This document shows, piece after piece, positions 56,891 to 64,000 of a stretch of 64,000 nucleotides of DNA. Position 1 is the first letter of the stretch, and each line of letters begins with the position of its first letter. The notes below the pieces were generated by a model. It did not search any database. It saw only the letters and a list, made by a program, of their open reading frames with translations, and was not told the origin of the DNA. The position numbers and the translations under genes were made by a program. The stretch is from assembly GCA_937128795.1 (NCBI GenBank), contig CAKZMQ010000007.1:124001-188000 (forward strand), in the 5' to 3' direction. This DNA comes from an uncultured Solirubrobacterales bacterium (GTDB taxonomy: Bacteria; Actinomycetota; Thermoleophilia; Solirubrobacterales; JACPNS01).

Positions 56891-58591
56891 TCAGTCCAGC
56901 GATTCGAGCTTTGTCACCAGGGCGTCTGCTGCGCCATCGAGCGTGATCGACGCGTCCTGTTGGCCCCGGCGAGTCTGAATCTCGATCTCGCGCGACTCGA
57001 TCGAGCGTTTTCCGATCGTCACCCGCAGCGGACAACCAAGCAGTTCGGCGTCGGCGAACTTCACGCCCGGACCGGCGTCGCGGTCGTCATAGATGACGTC
57101 GATGCCCTTGGCGGTCAACTCGTCGTAGAGGCTGTCCGCGGCAGTTCGCTCAGGCGAGTTCGGGTCTTTGCCGAGCGTGACCAGGTGAATGTCGAACGGC
57201 GTGATCGACCGCGGCCAGACGATCCCCTGCTCGTCGGCAAGTTGCTCAACCGCCGCGGCGGCGACTCGTGCCGGTCCGATTCCGTAGCTGCCCATCACAA
57301 TCGGGTGCTCATTGCCGGACTCATCGAGGAACGTCGCGCCCAGCGCTTCGCTGTAGCGGGTTCCGAGTTTGAAGATGTTTCCGATCTCGATTGCGGGAAC
57401 GATTTCGATCGTCGCGCCGGCGTCGGTGCGATCACCCGGTTCGACGTTGCGCATGTCCGCGAACTCGGACTGGAAGTCGCGTCCGATCTCAACCCCTTTG
57501 AGGTGGAAATCGGGCTCGTTCGCACCGCAGACGTATCCACCGTTGACTGCTTCGAGCGCCATGTCGCTGACGATCCGCACGTCGACACCGACTGGTCCGG
57601 TGAATCCGGCTGCGGACGAAAAACGTTCGGCGATCTCTTCGTTGCCGGCCTGCCGAACCGGACGCCCGAGTGCATTCTGCAATTTGATCTCGTTCAGCGT
57701 GTGGTCGCCACGCAAAAGCACGAGGATCGGCGTGCCGTCGAGTTCGTCAATCATTGGCATCGCCTTCAGCAATGCGCTCGGATGCTCTCCGAGTGCGCTG
57801 GAGACTTCTTCAACGGTCTTCAGACCGGGTGTATGCACTCGTTCTGGCCGCGCCTGCTCTGCGCCCGGAACGGCGGGCGACGGCACAGCTGAAGCCACTT
57901 CGACGTTTGCGGCGTACCCGTCGGCAAGTGCGATGTCGTTTTCGCCGGCTGCGCACGGTGCCATGAACTCGTGAGCGCCGGAGCCGCCCATCATCCCGAC
58001 GTCGGATTCGACCATGTACCACTCGATACCTGCGCGATCGAAGATCCGCTTGTAGGCGCCGGCCTGAACGTCATAGGAGTGGGCCAGGCCTTCCTCGTCG
58101 CGATCGAAGCTGTAGGCGTCCTTCATCGTGAACTCCCGCGTTCTCAGAACTCCGGCTCGCGGGCGGGGCTCGTCGCGGCCTTTGGTCTGGAAGTGGTAGA
58201 GCGTCAGCGGGAGGTCTCGGTAGGAACGCACTTCGCGCGCAACGTGATTTGTCACGGCCTCTTCGTGCGTCATCGCCAGGACGAGATCGGCCTGTTTGCG
58301 GTCCTTGAGCTTGAACAATTCGCTGATTTCATAGCGCCCGGTTTTTTGCCAAAGGTCCGCCGGTTGAATCACCGGCATCAGCATTTCCAGCGCACCAGCG
58401 GCGTCCATTTCGTCACGGATGATCTGTTCGACTTTTCGCTGCACCCGCCAACCCGCCGGCAGATAGGTCCACAGGCCCGCCCCCATTTGCCGGATCAAGC
58501 CCGCGCGGACCATCAATTTGTGCGATATTGCCTCGGCGTCAGCGGGCGCTTCCTTCACCGTGGGCAGCAGGTATTGACTAAGTCTTGGCAT
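56891..58591 (-). CDS. proS: Prolyl-tRNA synthetase, bacterial type with editing insert
   Basis: 566 residues. Class II motifs: motif 1 around LMVRAGLIRQMGAGLWTYLPAGWRVQRKVEQIIRDEMD, motif 2 FQTKGRDEPRPRAGVLRTREFTMKDAYSFD, motif 3 MGSYGIGPARVAAAAVEQLADEQG. The INS editing domain sits between motifs 2 and 3 (~225-385, ALLKAMPMIDELDGTPILVLLRGDHTLNEIK), and the anticodon-binding domain ends the protein. It charges tRNA-Pro and edits Ala-tRNA-Pro. Together with pgsA and upstream of the secreted glycosidase. Confidence 0.95.
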   Translation of the reverse strand: MPRLSQYLLPTVKEAPADAEAISHKLMVRAGLIRQMGAGLWTYLPAGWRVQRKVEQIIRDEMDAAGALEMLMPVIQPADLWQKTGRYEISELFKLKDRKQADLVLAMTHEEAVTNHVAREVRSYRDLPLTLYHFQTKGRDEPRPRAGVLRTREFTMKDAYSFDRDEEGLAHSYDVQAGAYKRIFDRAGIEWYMVESDVGMMGGSGAHEFMAPCAAGENDIALADGYAANVEVASAVPSPAVPGAEQARPERVHTPGLKTVEEVSSALGEHPSALLKAMPMIDELDGTPILVLLRGDHTLNEIKLQNALGRPVRQAGNEEIAERFSSAAGFTGPVGVDVRIVSDMALEAVNGGYVCGANEPDFHLKGVEIGRDFQSEFADMRNVEPGDRTDAGATIEIVPAIEIGNIFKLGTRYSEALGATFLDESGNEHPIVMGSYGIGPARVAAAAVEQLADEQGIVWPRSITPFDIHLVTLGKDPNSPERTAADSLYDELTAKGIDVIYDDRDAGPGVKFADAELLGCPLRVTIGKRSIESREIEIQTRRGQQDASITLDGAADALVTKLESLD

Positions 58592-58735
58592 CGGGCGGTG
58601 ATCCTACTGATCGCGCCCACGGCAGCGCCGCTAGCATCCACAACTTCCCAGTTCTCGGGAGCGCGCAACTTTGCTCGTTGCATCCGGTTATCAAACGAGA
58701 CGTCCGAATAACCCCACAAGGAACCTCTTTTTCAT

Positions 58736-60196
58736 ATGCGTCCCATGAATCGACTTTTCACACTCTTTGTATGCGCAATCACCGCGGCAACGCTGCTGGC
58801 GATTGCGGCCGGACCCGCGGCGGCTTCCAAGTCGCAGCCCGCGGTCATCGAAGATCCGGGTCGTTTGCTTAGCCCGAACCCGGCGGAGCAAGCGGCGACT
58901 CTTGACGAGTCAAAGTTGCTCGGAGCCGACATCGTGAAACTCCCGGTGCTCTGGCGGACGATCGCGCCGAACGGTGAATCAACCGTCAAGCCCGGCGGGG
59001 ACCTGTCCAACCCAGACAACTATCCGGCAGGCGCGTGGTCGACGATCGACAACGCGGTCAACGGCGCGCACGCACGCAACTTGAAAGTCTGGTTGATGAT
59101 TACGGCCCCGGCACCGCGTTGGGCCGTGAAGCGCGAGACGACTCCTGGGCCGGGCGCCTACGAGCCGAACGTGAAGGACTACAAGGCCTTCGCGACTGCC
59201 GTTGGCCGTCGATACAAGAACGTGAAGATGTACTCGATTTGGAACGAGCCGAATCTTGCGCGGTTCATCCGGCCGCAACAGAGCCGCGGCGTGATCCGGT
59301 CAGCTATCTACTACCGCGACCTCTACCAAGCCGGCTACTCCGGGCTCGTGCGGGCTGGCCATCGTCGATCGAAGATCCTGTTCGGTGAGTTGCTTCCGAG
59401 CTGGCAGCGACTGAAGAGTGGCGCACGTCCGTTGGCGTGGTTGAGGACGTTTTTCTGCATCGACTCCAAGGGCAAGCGGCTGCGGGGTCGTGCCGCCAAG
59501 AAGCAGAAGTGTCCTCGGCGCTACAAGCGTGTCAGGACGTCTGGAATGGCCTACCACCCCTACACGCAGGCGGGCGGACCGTTCGTGCGGCAGACAAGCA
59601 AGGACAACGCACCGATTGCTTACCTGAGGCGCGTCTACAAGGTGCTCGACCAGGCGACGAAAGCGCGGCGACTGGCTTCGCGCAAGACAAAGATCTACAG
59701 CAGTGAGTTCGGTTTTCAGTCCTCGCCGCCCGATCCCAATGCAACGTCGCTGCGGAAGATTCCGTACTACCTCAATGCCAGCGAGTATCTCTCTTGGCGC
59801 GACCGACGCGTGGCAACTTACTCGCAGTACTTGATCATCGATGACCCGGATCTCGGTGGATTCCAGTCTGGCCTCCGCTATGTCGACGGCGAAAAGAAGT
59901 CCGGTGTCTACGAGGCCTACAAAACGCCACTCTTGGTCTTCAAGGGCAGGGGTAACTCGGTCACGGTCTGGGGATGCCTGCGAGGCAAAGAGCGCGGAGT
60001 CGCAGTCGCGGAGATCCAGGTCAAGAGCGGAAGCGATTGGAAAACAATCGCTGAAGTGCCCGTCGGTAGTTCGTCCGGCTACTTCCGCCGCAACGTGAGA
60101 ACCTCAGGCGCACAGAAGAAGATCTACCGAATCAACTGGGCGGGCGGAACAAGCCGCACCACCAGGCCCGGCAAACTAGTCAAACCCCGCAAATAA
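58736..60196 (+). CDS. Secreted GH clan-A glycoside hydrolase-like protein
   Basis: 486 residues. Signal peptide: MNRLFTLFVCAITAATLLAIAAGPAAA after a three-residue extension (ATG 58736, second Met 58745). The (beta/alpha)8 domain has the acid/base Glu in MYSIWNEPNLARF and the nucleophile Glu in KIYSSEFGFQSSPPD, the two-glutamate signature of clan GH-A (GH5/GH39/GH113-like). A basic segment (KGKRLRGRAAKKQKCPRRYKRVR) lies in a loop. The C-terminal ~80 residues (TVWGCLRGKERGVAVAEIQVKSGSDWKTIAEV) form a beta-sandwich, likely carbohydrate-binding. Substrate unknown. A terminator follows the stop. Confidence 0.82.
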   Translation: MRPMNRLFTLFVCAITAATLLAIAAGPAAASKSQPAVIEDPGRLLSPNPAEQAATLDESKLLGADIVKLPVLWRTIAPNGESTVKPGGDLSNPDNYPAGAWSTIDNAVNGAHARNLKVWLMITAPAPRWAVKRETTPGPGAYEPNVKDYKAFATAVGRRYKNVKMYSIWNEPNLARFIRPQQSRGVIRSAIYYRDLYQAGYSGLVRAGHRRSKILFGELLPSWQRLKSGARPLAWLRTFFCIDSKGKRLRGRAAKKQKCPRRYKRVRTSGMAYHPYTQAGGPFVRQTSKDNAPIAYLRRVYKVLDQATKARRLASRKTKIYSSEFGFQSSPPDPNATSLRKIPYYLNASEYLSWRDRRVATYSQYLIIDDPDLGGFQSGLRYVDGEKKSGVYEAYKTPLLVFKGRGNSVTVWGCLRGKERGVAVAEIQVKSGSDWKTIAEVPVGSSSGYFRRNVRTSGAQKKIYRINWAGGTSRTTRPGKLVKPRK

Positions 60197-60205
60197 CAAC
60201 GACTA

Positions 60206-60235
60206 AACAAGGTTTGCCATTTGGCAAACCTTGTT
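60206..60235. terminator. 13-bp perfect inverted repeat, bidirectional terminator
   Basis: AACAAGGTTTGCC (60206-60218), loop ATTT, GGCAAACCTTGTT (60223-60235). It lies between the convergent glycosidase gene and ispG and overlaps the ispG stop codon, so it can serve both. Its outer 9 bases (AACAAGGTT) are the same as in the terminator at 3938-3973. Confidence 0.85.
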
Positions 60236-61520
60236 AGTTGCGGGCGAAGCGACGGCCGGCTTGGGGGGAAATCGACTCGTCGAGCTGGACCTTGACCTGC
60301 GGTAGCTCGGCGAGGCCGGCCGTGATGTCTTCGCCTTCGTTTGCCTTTTCGGCTTCCAGTGCGGCGAGTTTTTCGGGAGTCAGGTCGCCGGCGTTCTCTT
60401 CTTCGATCTTGCGGATGAACTCCATGCCCTCGGCCGACTGAGCCTCGTCGAACTCGACCTCGCCTCCGCGCTCAAGGGATTTATCGATCTCGACGAACAG
60501 CTGGTCCACCAACTGCGGCGTCGGAACCTTTCGCAGAGCCTTGCCCTGCGCGAAGATGACCCCTTCGTTCTTTGCTCCGGCGATTCCGAAATCGGCGGCT
60601 GCGGCCTCGCCAATGCCGTTGACCGCGCAGCCGAGCACCGCAACCTCGATCGGTTCCTCGTAGGCCTCAAGTCGTTGCTCGATCTCTGCGACGACGGTGT
60701 CCATGTCGAACTGGAGACGCCCGCAGGTTGGGCAGGCGATCAGAACCGGACCCTTTTCGCGAAGCTGCAAGGCCTTGAGGATCTCCCAGGCGACCTTGAC
60801 TTCTTCCTCGGCGTGAAACGTCGACAGCGAAATGCGAATCGTGTCACCGATTCCGTCGGCCAGCAGAGTGCCAAGTCCAACAGACGATTTCAGCGAACCC
60901 GACCACTTCGTACCGGATTCAGTGATTCCGAGGTGTAGTGGGTAGTCGATCTTTTCGGAGAGAAGTCGATTTGAGGCGATCGTGTTGGGCACGTTCGTTG
61001 ACTTGATCGAAACCTTGAAGTCTTCGTAGTCGAGGCTTTCCATCAGCGCAACGAATTCGGTCGCGGCGGTGACGAGCGCTTCCACGGAGTTCTTCTTCTC
61101 AAGCTCATGAAGGTGTTTGGGTAGCGAACCGGAGTTCACCCCGATACGCATGGGAACGCCCTTTTCTTTGGCCCTGGCAACGACTTCGGCGACCTTGTCG
61201 GCCCCGCCGATGTTTCCGGGATTGAGGCGAATCGCGTGGGCGCCGGCATCGATGGCCTTGAGCGCAAGTGTGTGGTTGAAGTGAATGTCGGCGATGATCG
61301 GAACCGGACTGACCGCGATGATCTCTTTGAGTGCGACGACATCGTCGTCTCGCGGTACGGCGCATCGCACGATCTCGCAGCCCGCTTCATGCATGCGGTT
61401 GATCTGGTCGATCGTCGCCTGCTTGTTTGCCGTCTCCGTCTTGGTCATCGACTGAACGACGACGGGCGCGCCACCGCCGATCGGTACGTCACCGACCCAG
61501 ATCTGCCTTTTTGAAGCCAT
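60234..61520 (-). CDS. ispG: 4-hydroxy-3-methylbut-2-enyl diphosphate synthase IspG (GcpE)
   Basis: 428 residues. Converts MEcPP to HMBPP in the MEP isoprenoid pathway with a 4Fe-4S cluster. N-terminal TIM-barrel part: VVVQSMTKTETANKQATIDQINRMHEAGCEIVRCAVP; GNIGGADKV. Cluster cysteines in the C-terminal part: LIACPTCGRLQFD and VAVLGCAVNGIGEAAAADFGIAGAKN, with the Glu ligand nearby. The tail (~370-428) is acidic and longer than in E. coli. It is downstream of dxr and rseP, the common actinobacterial order dxr-rseP-ispG. Confidence 0.95.
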   Translation of the reverse strand: MASKRQIWVGDVPIGGGAPVVVQSMTKTETANKQATIDQINRMHEAGCEIVRCAVPRDDDVVALKEIIAVSPVPIIADIHFNHTLALKAIDAGAHAIRLNPGNIGGADKVAEVVARAKEKGVPMRIGVNSGSLPKHLHELEKKNSVEALVTAATEFVALMESLDYEDFKVSIKSTNVPNTIASNRLLSEKIDYPLHLGITESGTKWSGSLKSSVGLGTLLADGIGDTIRISLSTFHAEEEVKVAWEILKALQLREKGPVLIACPTCGRLQFDMDTVVAEIEQRLEAYEEPIEVAVLGCAVNGIGEAAAADFGIAGAKNEGVIFAQGKALRKVPTPQLVDQLFVEIDKSLERGGEVEFDEAQSAEGMEFIRKIEEENAGDLTPEKLAALEAEKANEGEDITAGLAELPQVKVQLDESISPQAGRRFARN

Positions 61521-61569
61521 CGGTCCAAAGATTACGCGGTGTGGGCACCCGCGCTACCGAACGGCTGCG

Positions 61570-62652
61570 TCAGGGTTTGAACCCACCGTTGCTGAAACGC
61601 TCGATGTCGTTGGACAGGCCGATGAAGAACAGCACCCCGATCAATGCGAGCCCGATAATGCTGGCGCGTTCGAGCACGGGCACGGGAATCGGCTTTCCAC
61701 GAACCTTTTCGGCCAACGCCCAAAAAATATGGCCGCCATCGAGTGGAAGGAAGGGAAAGAGGTTGATGACAGCCAGGCTCAGCGAAATCAAGGCGATGAT
61801 CTGGATCGTCCGCTCGGTGTCCGTGTCGATCGCCTTGGCGGTGGCCTCGTAGCCGCCTGCAGCGCTGGAAATCTCTTTTCGCTTCTCTGGGTCGAATAAG
61901 CGCGCCGGTAGCGTCAGCGTCAGTTTGGTGACGCGCCAGATGGCGCTCGCAGCACTGCCGATAGCCGCACCCGGACTTTCGGTGACCTTCGTCGGATCAG
62001 GCGCGAAGGTGACCCCAAGACGCATTCTGTCGTTATCTGCGTCATATCTCGGCGTCGCCTCGAAGGTCAGTGTCTCGCTGCCGCGTTCGATCGCCACCGT
62101 GACTGGCTTCGATGCAGCGCATCCGTCCCGCTTTTCGCCTCGACAGCTCGACTCGGCCAATTCGCCGACCAGCGCTTCCGCGCCGCCGGACTGACCGTCG
62201 ATCGAGACGATCTTGTCCCCCGGCTCGATGATTCCGGCGGCGACGCCGTCCCTGTCCACCGTGTCGACGTTCGTAGTGGGAACACCCGAGCTCACACCAA
62301 CGAAAGCGAAAAGTATGTAGATCAATATGAAGGCGATCAAGAAATTCATCGCCGGTCCGGCCGCAATCACGACGATACGTTTCCATACCGGTTGGCGAAA
62401 GTAGGCGCGGTCGAGATGTTCGGGTTCGATCTCTTCCTCCGGATTCATTCCGGTGATCTTCACGAAGCCGCCGAGTGGGATCGCGCCGATTTCGTAAGAG
62501 GTTTCGCCAACCTGTTTCTTGAACAGCGCAGGAGGAAAGAACAGCGAGAAACGCGTCACCTGCATGCCTACGGATTTGGCAGCGGCGAAGTGGCCGAACT
62601 CATGCAAGATGATCAGCAGCGCGAATGCGACGAATGCGAGAGTCCAGTTCAC
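61570..62652 (-). CDS. rseP: Site-2 protease RseP (RIP zinc metalloprotease)
   Basis: 361 residues from GTG 62652 (MNWTLAFVAFALLIILHEFGHF); the longer open frame to 62889 overlaps dxr and is not supported. The zinc motif HEFGH is in the first membrane helix, followed by QVTRFSLFFPPALF and GAIPLGGFVKITGM. A PDZ domain is in the middle (~130-240, GIIEPGDKIVSIDGQSG). The second zinc-site motif NLFPFLPLDGGHI is in the third helix. It cleaves transmembrane anti-sigma or other substrates inside the membrane. Between dxr and ispG. Confidence 0.92.
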   Translation of the reverse strand: MNWTLAFVAFALLIILHEFGHFAAAKSVGMQVTRFSLFFPPALFKKQVGETSYEIGAIPLGGFVKITGMNPEEEIEPEHLDRAYFRQPVWKRIVVIAAGPAMNFLIAFILIYILFAFVGVSSGVPTTNVDTVDRDGVAAGIIEPGDKIVSIDGQSGGAEALVGELAESSCRGEKRDGCAASKPVTVAIERGSETLTFEATPRYDADNDRMRLGVTFAPDPTKVTESPGAAIGSAASAIWRVTKLTLTLPARLFDPEKRKEISSAAGGYEATAKAIDTDTERTIQIIALISLSLAVINLFPFLPLDGGHIFWALAEKVRGKPIPVPVLERASIIGLALIGVLFFIGLSNDIERFSNGGFKP

Positions 62653-62698
62653 GGTATAAGCAGTACGGCGTCCAGCCGGCTGATGGTCGGTCGACGGG

Positions 62699-63850
62699 TC
62701 AAACGCCGACCCTCGCGACCATCTCCGTGGCCACGCGCCGGGCGTCCTCATCCAAGGTAGCCAGCTGAGAGAAATGACCGATCGCTTCGCGCGGCACGGC
62801 AGAGAGCGTGCGCTCGATCGTTTCGGCGATTCCGAGGAACGGTAAACGGCCCTCAAGAAACGCAGCAACCGCGATTTCGTTCGCCGCATTCATCACACAT
62901 GGTGCGCCTCCGCCCTCGCGTCCGGCGCTTTCGGCGATCGCCAGACACCCAAATGCGTCGCGGTCAGGCGCCTCGAAGGTAAGCGACCCGACTTCCGCCA
63001 GATCGAGTCGCTCAAGGGGTACGTCCGCACGTTGCGGGTAGTTGAGCGCGTATGAAATCGGCACCCGCATGTCGGGATATCCGAGGTGGGCCATCGTCGC
63101 GCCATCATTTAGATCGATCAGAGAGTGGACGATCGACTGCGGGTGCACGACGACCTCGATGTCGTCGTACGGAACGCGAAACAAGTGATGGGCCTCGATC
63201 ACTTCAAGGCCTTTGTTCATCAGCGTCGCCGAATCGATCGTGATCTTGCCGCCCATCTCCCAGGTTGGGTGCTTCAGGGCGTCCACGACGCCGACGTCGG
63301 CCAGCTCAGATCGATCACGACCGCGAAATGGCCCGCCGGATGCAGTCAATACCAGTCGGTCGACTGTGCCGGGCTGCTGGACACCGATCAATTGAAAAAG
63401 CGCAGAGTGTTCAGAGTCGACTGGAATCAGCTGGGCTCCCGTGCCCTCGGCGAGCTGAGTGACAAGGTCACCGCCCACCACGAGCGACTCCTTGTTGGCC
63501 AATGCAACGTCGATCCCTTCGCCGAGGGCGGCGATCGTTGGCCCGAGGCCTGCCGATCCGACAATCGCGTTTAGAACGATGTCGCAGTCGCTGTCGGCGA
63601 TCAGTTGGATGATCCCGTTGGGTCCGGCGAGCACTTCTCCCCGGTCCCAGCCGTCCTCGGCCTGTGCTGCCGAGTCGGGGTCAGCGATCGCGATGGTCTC
63701 GATGCGGTGGCGCTCCGCTTGCTCGACCGCGCCGCGCCAGTTCGTGCCGGCGGATAGGCCCACGGCGATCAGGTCGTTGTTGCGCTCGATCACGTCGAGC
63801 GCCTGCACGCCTATCGATCCGGTAGATCCGAGAATCAGAACTCTGCGCAT
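62699..63850 (-). CDS. dxr: 1-deoxy-D-xylulose-5-phosphate reductoisomerase (Dxr/IspC)
   Basis: 383 residues. NADPH-binding GSTGSIGVQALDVI at the N-terminus, VALANKESLVVGG, the metal-site DSEHSALFQL, the substrate loop ASGGPFRGR, HPTWEMGGKITIDSATLMNKGLEVIEAHHLF and the C-terminal NAANEIAVAAFL helix. First committed step of the MEP pathway, producing MEP from DXP; IspG downstream acts later in the same route. Confidence 0.96.
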   Translation of the reverse strand: MRRVLILGSTGSIGVQALDVIERNNDLIAVGLSAGTNWRGAVEQAERHRIETIAIADPDSAAQAEDGWDRGEVLAGPNGIIQLIADSDCDIVLNAIVGSAGLGPTIAALGEGIDVALANKESLVVGGDLVTQLAEGTGAQLIPVDSEHSALFQLIGVQQPGTVDRLVLTASGGPFRGRDRSELADVGVVDALKHPTWEMGGKITIDSATLMNKGLEVIEAHHLFRVPYDDIEVVVHPQSIVHSLIDLNDGATMAHLGYPDMRVPISYALNYPQRADVPLERLDLAEVGSLTFEAPDRDAFGCLAIAESAGREGGGAPCVMNAANEIAVAAFLEGRLPFLGIAETIERTLSAVPREAIGHFSQLATLDEDARRVATEMVARVGV

Positions 63851-63887
63851 TGTCTAGAGGCTATTGGTCGTCGAAGTCTGGTCGCCG

Positions 63888-64000
63888 CTAAATCGCGGCC
63901 ATCGAGAACCAGACGTAATAGCCGACGACGATTGTGAAGAGCGCGGCGTCGGCGCGATCCATTGCACCGCCGTGTGCCCCAAACGCCCGTCCGCTGTCCT
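63888..64000 (-). CDS. cdsA: Phosphatidate cytidylyltransferase CdsA, C-terminal end only
   Basis: The last ~37 residues are visible before the window edge: DSGRAFGAHGGAMDRADAALFTIVVGYYVWFSMAAI, followed by TAG. The GAHGG-x-MDRAD text matches the C-terminal CDP-DAG synthase signature (GHGGxxDRxD). It provides CDP-diacylglycerol, the substrate of PgsA. It is 37 bp upstream of dxr on the same strand, the usual cdsA-dxr order. Confidence 0.9.
   Translation of the reverse strand, partial: DSGRAFGAHGGAMDRADAALFTIVVGYYVWFSMAAI

Noticed and set aside
61570..62889. Longer RseP starting inside dxr
   Set aside because: The extra 79 residues are arginine/serine-rich and antisense-like; the GTG at 62652 places the first helix with HEFGH at the usual distance from the N-terminus.

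Overview
The window looks like chromosome from a high-GC actinobacterium, most likely class Thermoleophilia (Solirubrobacterales-like). This is inferred from gene content, not from a marker gene. Supporting content: dapL-type lysine/DAP synthesis beside miaB-miaA-dapF, the MurT/GatD pair that amidates lipid II, a c-di-AMP riboswitch in front of an RlpA-like wall protein, a GarA-like FHA / FtsR-like MerR pair next to an RsiG-like c-di-GMP-motif protein, and the cdsA-dxr-rseP-ispG block. No rRNA, tRNA or CRISPR array was seen.

Layout. 0-12.6 kb is housekeeping: tRNA modification (miaB, miaA), DAP synthesis (dapF, dapL), hflX, dut, a CPA2 antiporter, the gatD/murT pair, a class II amidotransferase, a cyclophilin lipoprotein split by a frameshift, and an FMN glutamate-synthase-like protein. 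12.6-24.5 kb is metabolic and regulatory: a flavin monooxygenase, a sugar porter, a PAS-PAS hybrid histidine kinase, an MpsC-like protein with a sigma-like factor, two alpha/beta hydrolases, and a TetR regulator with a clear operator.

24.65-35.0 kb is an accessory island and the most unusual part. Six copies of a composite repeat, all in the same orientation, divide it into five consecutive segments of 0.85-4.2 kb. Each segment carries one or two unrelated cargo genes: a TetR/hydrolase pair, a small protein plus a 4-TM protein, a secreted protein, a large Ig-like secreted protein, and a small hypothetical. Each repeat has three ~24-bp direct units ending in CCGACA, a 3-8 bp spacer, then an outward-facing TGTCGG-like end with about two related units. 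Read this way, every cargo segment is bounded by transposon-like ends of the multi-site TG...CA type, and segments abut tip to tip with no transposase of their own. An IS3-family element with a nonsense-mutated orfB sits in the fourth segment.

35-40.6 kb holds an MTHFR-like protein, an HXXEE membrane protein, a DHFR-like remnant, an ArsR metal sensor with a cation-efflux partner and a strong operator, an OsmC protein, a secreted FG-GAP propeller and a TetR regulator. 40.6-48.6 kb has a secreted beta-helix protein (sharing a 21-bp upstream element with the FG-GAP gene), a membrane protein, a disaccharide phosphorylase / beta-phosphoglucomutase operon, a thioesterase and the riboswitch-controlled RlpA-like gene. 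48.6-64 kb returns to core functions: a PilB/GspE ATPase, nadE, secreted and wall-linked proteins, the FtsR/GarA/RsiG-like cluster, pgsA, proS, a secreted glycosidase, and ispG-rseP-dxr-cdsA for isoprenoid and phospholipid precursor supply.
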